From Lachnoclostridium sp. UBA6558 (lineage in GTDB: Bacteria; Bacillota; Clostridia; Lachnospirales; Lachnospiraceae), in the NCBI GenBank assembly GCA_002434335.1, contig DJJW01000074.1, positions 331 through 12,074 on the forward strand: a stretch of DNA of 11,744 nt. The letters are read 5' to 3'. The translations under genes were made by a program, and so were the position numbers. Below, one piece after another: positions 7,268-11,744 of this stretch; within the stretch, counting starts at the first letter, position 1; each line of letters begins with the position of its first letter. Below the pieces are notes generated by a model, which did no database searches, was not told where the DNA came from, and saw only the letters and a list, made by a program, of their open reading frames with translations.

Positions 7268-8238
7268 AGGATAATAAAATAATTCTAGAGGTAAGAAATC
7301 TTGATAAGTATTTCAGCCTGGACAGTGTTTCCGTACTAAAGGCAGTGGATCATGTCAGCTTCCAGATCAGGGAGGGTGAAACCTTAGGTCTGGTAGGGGA
7401 ATCCGGCTGCGGAAAGTCTACCTGTGGTCGTACTGCCATTGGCTTATATAATAAAACAGCGGGAAATGTATATTATCGAGGACAGGATGTTCACGAGTTA
7501 AAAGGAAAAGAAAAGCAGAACTTTAAGAAGAATGTGCAGATGATCTTTCAGGATCCATATGCATCCCTTGATCCAAGGATGACAGTTGCAGATATCGTAG
7601 CAGAAGGAATCGATATTCATAAACTGGCTGCAGGCAAAAAAGACAGAGATGAAAAAATCTATTATTATCTCAACCTGGTAGGTCTGAACAGAGAACATGC
7701 CGGAAGATTCGTCCATGAGTTTTCGGGAGGCCAGAGACAGCGAATCGGTATAGCAAGAGCATTGGCGGTAGAGCCGGAATTTCTGGTGCTGGATGAACCG
7801 ATTTCTGCATTGGATGTTTCCATACAGGCGCAGATAGTGAATCTACTGGTAAGACTTCAAAAAGAAATAAAGCTGACCTATCTTTTTGTAGCGCATGATC
7901 TTTCCATGGTCAAACACATTTCAGACAGAGTAGCGGTTATGTATCTGGGTAATATAGTAGAAATCACAACCTCTGAAAAACTCTACCGGAATCCTCTGCA
8001 TCTGTATACCCAGGCCCTGCTGTCGGCAATTCCTATACCAGACCCGGAGATTGAAAGCACTCGTACAATCATCAAATTAGAAGGAGATGTACCAAGTCCC
8101 ATAAATCCCCCGGCAGGCTGCAGATTCAAAGGAAGATGTAAATATGCAAAAGCAGCTTGCGGAGAAATAAACCCTGAACTGCAAAATGTCGGGGACGACC
8201 ATTACGTGGCATGTCATCTATATCATAAGAACAGTTAA
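7264..8238 (+). CDS. oppF: Oligopeptide ABC transporter ATP-binding protein, OppF/DppF type
   Basis: Second ATPase of the importer, forming a heterodimer with OppD. Walker A GESGCGKS (45-52), the family-typical [16 protein letters not shown]-loop segment, signature FSGGQRQR (153-160), Walker B LVLDE with Glu178, and switch His211 in AHD are all intact. The C-terminal oligo_HPY region keeps spaced cysteines ([19 protein letters not shown]). The start codon overlaps the oppD stop (ATGA at 7264-7267), with GGAGG at 7249-7253. At 324 residues it is the usual length. It completes a five-gene operon in which no component is missing. Confidence 0.94.
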   Translation: MKDNKIILEVRNLDKYFSLDSVSVLKAVDHVSFQIREGETLGLVGESGCGKSTCGRTAIGLYNKTAGNVYYRGQDVHELKGKEKQNFKKNVQMIFQDPYASLDPRMTVADIVAEGIDIHKLAAGKKDRDEKIYYYLNLVGLNREHAGRFVHEFSGGQRQRIGIARALAVEPEFLVLDEPISALDVSIQAQIVNLLVRLQKEIKLTYLFVAHDLSMVKHISDRVAVMYLGNIVEITTSEKLYRNPLHLYTQALLSAIPIPDPEIESTRTIIKLEGDVPSPINPPAGCRFKGRCKYAKAACGEINPELQNVGDDHYVACHLYHKNS

Positions 8239-8275
8239 TATCAAGCCCATCAAGTCAAAAGGGAGGACCCAGCCT

Positions 8276-8626
8276 TTGAAGGTAAAGAATTACTTATTGG
8301 ATATTCTAAAAGCAATGGCCGTAGGCCTAATAACAAGTGGTATTATTATAATACTGGTTGGAGTCATAGCACTTATCGTTAATCACGGATTATTTCAAAC
8401 TGGTCTTACGGTAGTCAGAAGTGCTCTTTGTATCCTGGGTGCTTTGGGACTAATAATATCAGCTGCCATGCTGATAAGTAAAAAGAATGGTGTATCGAAG
8501 GATTATGAAAAGGAATGGCAGGCACACTTTAACCACATTAATCTGCTTGGTGTCATACTTACTGTTTCTTCTGCCTTACTTCTTATTGCAGGGGGAATTG
8601 ACAGTCTGCTTTATATATTTTATTAA
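8276..8626 (+). CDS. Small three-helix membrane protein of unknown function
   Basis: I do not recognise this gene. With the TTG start at 8276, supported by GGGAGG at 8261-8266 (9-nt spacing), it encodes 116 residues with three hydrophobic segments at about 13-35, 45-67 and 90-108. A charged loop with aromatic and histidine residues (KKNGVSKDYEKEWQAHFNHI) lies between helices 2 and 3. A longer in-frame start at 8186 would overlap oppF by 53 nt and add 30 residues that look unlike a natural N-terminus, so it is less likely. It starts 37 nt after oppF with no terminator or promoter between, so it is probably the last cistron of the opp transcript. A link to peptide uptake is only inferred from position. 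Confidence 0.65.
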   Translation: MKVKNYLLDILKAMAVGLITSGIIIILVGVIALIVNHGLFQTGLTVVRSALCILGALGLIISAAMLISKKNGVSKDYEKEWQAHFNHINLLGVILTVSSALLLIAGGIDSLLYIFY

Positions 8627-8704
8627 CTGTGAGATTAGCCTTAAAGTCATCTAAGGATAGAGAATAATAAATGTGGATTGTCGTATTTGAAGATATGGAA
8701 TTAC

Positions 8705-8734
8705 TTGACTGCTCAACCTAGGTAATGATAAAAT
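8705..8734 (+). promoter_or_regulatory. Promoter of the small FakA-middle-domain-like gene
   Basis: TTGACT (8705-8710), an 18-bp spacer, and TAAAAT (8729-8734) preceded by TGA form an extended -10 promoter. Predicted transcription starts near 8741, about 47 nt before the start codon. Confidence 0.6.
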
Positions 8735-8787
8735 TATTGCAGATTGTATTACAGTTGTTATTATAAGAAATAATAGGAGGATATTAA

Positions 8788-9039
8788 GTGATTGAATATA
8801 TATATGATACTCAGCTATTAATAGAAGGGCAGAATTTATCAGAGGAAGAGATTAATGAATATATAACTGCAAATATTGAAGGTGACTGTTTGCTGGCAGT
8901 TGGTGATGAGGAAATGATAAAAATTCATTTTCATACCAATACACCTTGGAAAGTTCTTGAATATTGTGCTTCATTAGGGGAAATATATGATGTAGTTATT
9001 GAGAATATGAAGAGGCAGGCTGATGGTTTACACGGGTAA
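8788..9039 (+). CDS. Free-standing small protein resembling the middle domain of FakA/YloV (DAK2-family fatty acid kinase)
   Basis: An 83-residue protein with a GTG start and AGGAGG (8775-8780) at 7-nt spacing. Residues 32-50 (GDCLLAVGDEEMIKIHFHT) followed by P-x-KVLEY, a GEI turn and ENMKRQ closely follow the pattern GDSLVVVGDDDLIKVHVHT-N-P-KVLEY...NMREQ that I recall from the middle domain of FakA/YloV. The full kinase is about 550 residues; neither its ATP-binding N-terminal part nor its C-terminal part is present, and nothing nearby looks like a decayed remnant. The HxHT pair (His47, His49) is kept. Where FakA has Cys in a YCTE motif, this protein has Asp7 (YDTQ), so any metal site would differ. 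Its own promoter and ribosome binding site argue for a real gene. It might bind FakB-type or DegV-like lipid-binding partners, but the function is unknown. Confidence 0.7.
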   Translation: MIEYIYDTQLLIEGQNLSEEEINEYITANIEGDCLLAVGDEEMIKIHFHTNTPWKVLEYCASLGEIYDVVIENMKRQADGLHG

Positions 9040-9144
9040 GGAATGGTACAGATAGCGTTAATTATTAGATTATTGTGCTTTTGCTAAACTATTTTTTGTA
9101 TTTATCGAAATATTTAGAAAAAGTGCACATTTTGGAATTCTTTG

Positions 9145-9173
9145 TTGACTAATAATAAAAAATATATTATCAT
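9145..9173 (+). promoter_or_regulatory. Promoter of the V-type ATPase operon
   Basis: TTGACT (9145-9150), a 17-bp spacer and TATCAT (9168-9173) fit a sigma-A promoter in a very AT-rich setting. Transcription would begin near 9180, leaving about 145 nt of leader before the first ATPase gene. That is long enough to hold the structured element at 9196-9287. Confidence 0.65.
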
Positions 9174-9195
9174 TTATTAGAAATATCAAATAATG

Positions 9196-9287
9196 CTGAC
9201 ATCAATCGGTTGGACAGGAAACTGTTTTCAAGTCATCGGAGCTAATAGGGGGAGAGGCTCATGATGCTTAGAATGCAGTTTTTTTTT
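9196..9287 (+). ncRNA. Structured leader RNA with competing hairpins and a terminator (candidate riboswitch/attenuator)
   Basis: The transcript can fold in two exclusive ways. One fold contains ACAG-GAAA-CTGT (9214-9225), a GNRA tetraloop hairpin that may extend by G-U pairs. The other is one long interrupted hairpin from 9219 to 9281: AAACTG with CAGTTT, TTC with GAA, AAG with CTT, CATC with GATG, and GAGC with GCTC, with a purine-rich loop AATAGGGGGAG. It is followed directly by a run of T's (9279-9287), as in an intrinsic terminator. A smaller hairpin (9196-9217) is possible upstream. This switching layout between promoter and start codon suggests regulation of the ATPase genes. The Na+-I riboswitch class (DUF1646 motif) is known to control Na+-linked ATPase genes and is a reasonable candidate, but I cannot match its consensus from memory. 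Confidence 0.5.
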
Positions 9288-9320
9288 AAACCATATATGA
9301 ATAATAAAAGTAAGGAGTGA
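9261..9320 (+). CDS. Possible 19-residue leader peptide before the V-type ATPase genes
   Basis: ATG ATG at 9261 opens a short frame, MMLRMQFFFKPYMNNKSKE, ending at TGA 9318-9320. It has a Shine-Dalgarno-like GGGGGAG (9248-9254) 6 nt upstream, which sits in the loop of the leader hairpin. The FFF run is encoded by the terminator's T tract. The stop codon is 4 nt before the next ATG (9325), and the frame runs through that gene's ribosome binding site (AAGGAG 9312-9317), so translation of one could affect the other. It may be a chance ORF; the strong ribosome binding site and placement are the only support. Confidence 0.35.
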   Translation: MMLRMQFFFKPYMNNKSKE

Positions 9321-9324
9321 TTCT

Positions 9325-9645
9325 ATGTCAATTGAAACTCTTGCAGCAATCAAAGAAGCGGAAGAGCGGGCACTTGCCATTGCTGAGGAAGCAAAGCAGG
9401 AGGCAGCAAGACTGGTAAAGGAAAAGAGAATATCCGAAAAGCAAAAAAATACGCAGTTACTGGAAGCTGCAATGGAAAGGAGAGTGGAAGTAAGAAAGAA
9501 AGCTGAACAAGCGGCTGAAGCCCAGGGAACTCAATTGGAAGCCGTTAATCAGTCTGTCTATGAAACATTGGACAATCCGCCTAAAGCAAAGGTGGAAGAA
9601 GCTGTTAATCAAATAATAACGAGGGTATTAACGTATGGCAGTTGA
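9325..9645 (+). CDS. ntpF: V/A-type ATP synthase peripheral stalk subunit (G/H-like, NtpF-type)
   Basis: A 106-residue, almost entirely helical protein rich in Ala, Glu, Lys and Arg, with long heptad-like stretches (EERALAIAEEAKQEAARLV and KKAEQAAEAQGTQLEAVNQ) and a short C-terminal region (VEEAVNQIITRVL). This is the profile of the peripheral stalk subunit called G, H (AhaH) or NtpF, which pairs with subunit E as a coiled coil and holds the catalytic head against rotation. ATG 9325 has AAGGAG (9312-9317) at 7-nt spacing. The gene overlaps subunit I by 11 nt, implying translational coupling. Identification rests on composition, length and its place before I and K, matching the ntpF-I-K order recalled from Enterococcus hirae; sequence motifs alone would be weak. 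Confidence 0.8.
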   Translation: MSIETLAAIKEAEERALAIAEEAKQEAARLVKEKRISEKQKNTQLLEAAMERRVEVRKKAEQAAEAQGTQLEAVNQSVYETLDNPPKAKVEEAVNQIITRVLTYGS

Positions 9646-11596
9646 AAAAATGAAGAAATTAACGATCATCACATTTAAAGATGTTCGTGAAGTTGTATTG
9701 AAGGAGTTTCAAAAAGCAGGAAATATTCACTTCAAGGAATTAGAGCTGAGCGGTCTGCCTCCGGAGTATCTTTTTCTGTCAAAAACACTGCCGGTAGAGG
9801 AAAATAATTTGACAGAACATAAGACAACTGTTGAGAATACCTTAAAGGCACTGAATCCATATGTACCGAAAAAGAAGCTTACTGATAAGCGGCCCCATAT
9901 TACTTATGAAGAATGCTGTTCCTATCTTGAGAATAGAGAATTAGAAGAACTCCATGAATCAGTAAGGAGTATATTGGAAAGGAAAGACAGCTTATCACAG
10001 GAATATACGAAACGAAAGAGTGAAAATGCGCAGTTAGAGCCTTATTCATTCCTGGATTTTCCTGCTTCTGAGCTTAAGAACTTCAATAAGGTTTATGCAG
10101 TTTTACTATCTGTTCGCGGAGATAACCAGGATGAAATAGACGGACTGGCAAAGGAGTTTCCGGAAGCTTATCTGGAAAAGTTGGGCAGAATAAAACAGGA
10201 AGTAGTTTATCTGTTTGTTGATCATGCAGGTCAAAGCAATGACGTTAGAGACTACTTAAACCAGCATGCAATCACAATCATTGACCTTGTATATGATAAA
10301 ACTCCGATAGAATTAATGCAATTAAATCAGGAGCGAATGAATGCGATACAGGAAGATATCAAATTATGCAATGAAGAGCTGCAAAAGTTTGGAGCTGACT
10401 ATGATAAAGTTCTAATTGAGAAGGATGCAATTAATACCTGCCTGAGCCGTAATGCAGTAGTGAATAATTTTCTGAACAGCAATTCTATTGTATATATGGA
10501 GGGCTGGATACCTGAGGAAAATTTACAAACCCTGAAGGATATGCTTGAGACGGTAATTACAGATAAGTATTATATGGCTGCGGAGGAAGTAGACAGTGAG
10601 GATGTGGAGGTTCCGGTCAAGCTGAAAAATAAAGGATTATTTGCTGCCTTTGAGAGTATCACAGAGATGTTTAGTTTGCCCAGATATAATGAGCTGGATC
10701 CAACAAGTATTCTGGCTGTATTTTATCTTGTGTTTTTCGGAATGATGGTTGGTGATGCAGGTTATGGAATATTGCTTACTGCTGCCTGCTTTTGCATCTT
10801 AAAGTTTGTGGATATGGATGAAAAGAGAAGAAAATCTATTCAGCTGTTCTTCTACCTGGGTATTGCCGTTATATTTGGCGGGATTTTATATGGAAGTATG
10901 TTTGGTCTGACCTTTTTTGCACCTATTCCGGTGGAAGGCGGAGGCCATAAGGCGATTCTTGATACACAGTCTGATATTGTAATCATGCTGGTATTATCAA
11001 TGGCTGTTGGTCTGATTCATATTTTCAGCGGTTTGGTCATGAAAGCCCTTAACTGCTATAGACAAAAGGATTACGTCGGTATCATCTGTGATTCCGTTTT
11101 ATGGATTTTAACACTATCCAGTGGTATTCTGTTATTGTTAAGAGGTGCCGGCATTATGAGCTTTGGAACTTCAAAGCTATATGGTATGATCTTTGGTGTT
11201 TGCATTGTAGGGCTTGCAGCAACACAGGGCAGAAGCAGTAAATCTATTGGAGGCAAGATTGGTGGTGGCCTGTACGGGGTGTACGGTCTTAGTGGTTATA
11301 TCGGAGATATCGTATCCTACACAAGAATTGTAGCTCTTGGTTTATCAGGAGCTTATATTGCTTATTCCTTTAATTTATTATCCGGCCTTATACCAGGCAC
11401 TGTAGGTCGGATACTTTTTGGTACAATTGTAGCAGTGTTCGGGCAGGCTCTGAATTTTGGATTATCCTTACTGGGAGCTTATGTTCATAGCTGCAGACTA
11501 CAGTATGTAGAGTTTTTTGGTAAATTCTATAACGGAGGAGGAAAAGCATACCGTCCGTTTAAGATAGAAAATAAAAATATAACAATTAAAAAATAA
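9635..11596 (+). CDS. ntpI: V/A-type ATP synthase subunit I (a-subunit homologue)
   Basis: The 653-residue membrane stator that forms the ion half-channels against the K ring. Residues 1 to about 350 form the soluble, partly coiled-coil arm (MAVEKMKKLTIITFKDVREV is typical) that binds the E/G stalks. From about 354 (LDPTSILAVFYLVFFGMMVG, then DAGYG) the membrane half holds about seven or eight hydrophobic helices. The family's essential arginine is Arg564 in SYTRIVALGLSG, and a second conserved arginine is Arg621 in CRLQYVEFFGKFY. Length is normal and no key residue is missing. The sequence does not by itself decide between H+ and Na+. The start ATG 9635 overlaps the upstream gene, with GAGGG at 9621-9625. 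Subunit K follows 20 nt later. Confidence 0.95.
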   Translation: MAVEKMKKLTIITFKDVREVVLKEFQKAGNIHFKELELSGLPPEYLFLSKTLPVEENNLTEHKTTVENTLKALNPYVPKKKLTDKRPHITYEECCSYLENRELEELHESVRSILERKDSLSQEYTKRKSENAQLEPYSFLDFPASELKNFNKVYAVLLSVRGDNQDEIDGLAKEFPEAYLEKLGRIKQEVVYLFVDHAGQSNDVRDYLNQHAITIIDLVYDKTPIELMQLNQERMNAIQEDIKLCNEELQKFGADYDKVLIEKDAINTCLSRNAVVNNFLNSNSIVYMEGWIPEENLQTLKDMLETVITDKYYMAAEEVDSEDVEVPVKLKNKGLFAAFESITEMFSLPRYNELDPTSILAVFYLVFFGMMVGDAGYGILLTAACFCILKFVDMDEKRRKSIQLFFYLGIAVIFGGILYGSMFGLTFFAPIPVEGGGHKAILDTQSDIVIMLVLSMAVGLIHIFSGLVMKALNCYRQKDYVGIICDSVLWILTLSSGILLLLRGAGIMSFGTSKLYGMIFGVCIVGLAATQGRSSKSIGGKIGGGLYGVYGLSGYIGDIVSYTRIVALGLSGAYIAYSFNLLSGLIPGTVGRILFGTIVAVFGQALNFGLSLLGAYVHSCRLQYVEFFGKFYNGGGKAYRPFKIENKNITIKK

Positions 11597-11616
11597 TTTA
11601 TCTGGAGGATTAAATA

Positions 11617-11744
11617 ATGACGATTGCGAACTATTTTTTAGAAAACGGTGGATTTATATTTGCTGCTTTAGGTGCGGTATTTGCGGTAGTATTAGCTGGT
11701 ATTGGTTCCATGAAGGGGTGCGGGCTGGCAGGGCAGGCGGCTGC
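11617..11744 (+). CDS. ntpK: V/A-type ATP synthase subunit K (proteolipid c-ring subunit), 3' truncated by the window edge
   Basis: ATG 11617 is preceded by TGGAGGA (11603-11609). The 42 visible residues include a first transmembrane helix (FIFAALGAVFAVVLAGIGS) followed by the small-residue-rich KGCGLAGQAAA turn typical of V-type proteolipids. The subunit forms the rotating ion-binding ring that faces subunit I. The ion-binding Gln and Glu residues lie in later helices outside the window, so ion specificity (Na+ or H+) cannot be judged here. Remaining subunits (E, C, F, A, B, D) are expected to the right. Confidence 0.9.
   Translation, partial: MTIANYFLENGGFIFAALGAVFAVVLAGIGSMKGCGLAGQAA

Noticed and set aside
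8186..8275. Longer N-terminus of the small membrane protein starting inside oppF
   Set aside because: The added 30 residues overlap oppF coding sequence and lack a ribosome binding site of similar quality. TTG at 8276 has GGGAGG at proper spacing.
8639..8656. CCTTA/TAAGG hairpin after the small membrane protein as a terminator
   Set aside because: The stem is only 5 bp and AT-rich, and no T tract follows.
9053..9098. Terminator after the FakA-like small gene (TAGC...GCTA near a run of T's)
   Set aside because: Pairing is short and interrupted, and the T run is not directly after the stem. No convincing terminator is visible there.

Overview
The window looks like chromosomal DNA from a low-to-moderate GC anaerobic Firmicute, most likely a Lachnospiraceae-type Clostridium (Lachnoclostridium/Anaerocolumna-like). 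This is judged from protein resemblance, strong AGGAGG-type ribosome binding sites, sigma-A-like promoters with extended -10 elements, and a V-type ATPase operon. All convincing genes are on the + strand. No tRNA, rRNA, CRISPR array, insertion sequence or integrase is visible.

Region 1 (1-2125): the 3' part of a gene whose start lies left of the window. It encodes EF-G/TetM-like domains II-V fused to a C-terminal NYN (PIN-like) nuclease domain of the YacP/Rae1 type, and ends at a clear intrinsic terminator. It is the most interesting gene here: an A-site-binding translation-factor scaffold joined to a relative of a nuclease known to cut mRNA in the A site. The domain IV loop by which TetM displaces tetracycline is replaced.

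Region 2 (2126-8626): a complete oligopeptide ABC importer operon, oppA-B-C-D-F. It has a good promoter, a roughly 100-nt AT-rich leader containing a 12-bp inverted repeat and repeated ATGAATA motifs, and a terminator-like hairpin between the binding-protein gene and the permease genes, which probably makes the lipoprotein the most abundant product. A small three-helix membrane protein of unknown function, probably starting at a TTG, follows oppF.

Region 3 (8627-9039): a small gene with its own promoter. It encodes a free-standing piece resembling the middle domain of FakA/YloV (fatty acid kinase, DAK2 family) without the kinase domain.

Region 4 (9040-11744): the start of a V/A-type ATPase operon in the order G-like stalk subunit, subunit I, subunit K, which matches ntpF-I-K of Enterococcus. 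A promoter is followed by a structured leader RNA: a GAAA-tetraloop hairpin competes with a long hairpin followed by nine T's. Inside it is a possible 19-codon leader peptide with its own Shine-Dalgarno sequence. This suggests attenuation or riboswitch control of the ATPase, possibly by an ion such as Na+. Subunit K runs off the right edge.
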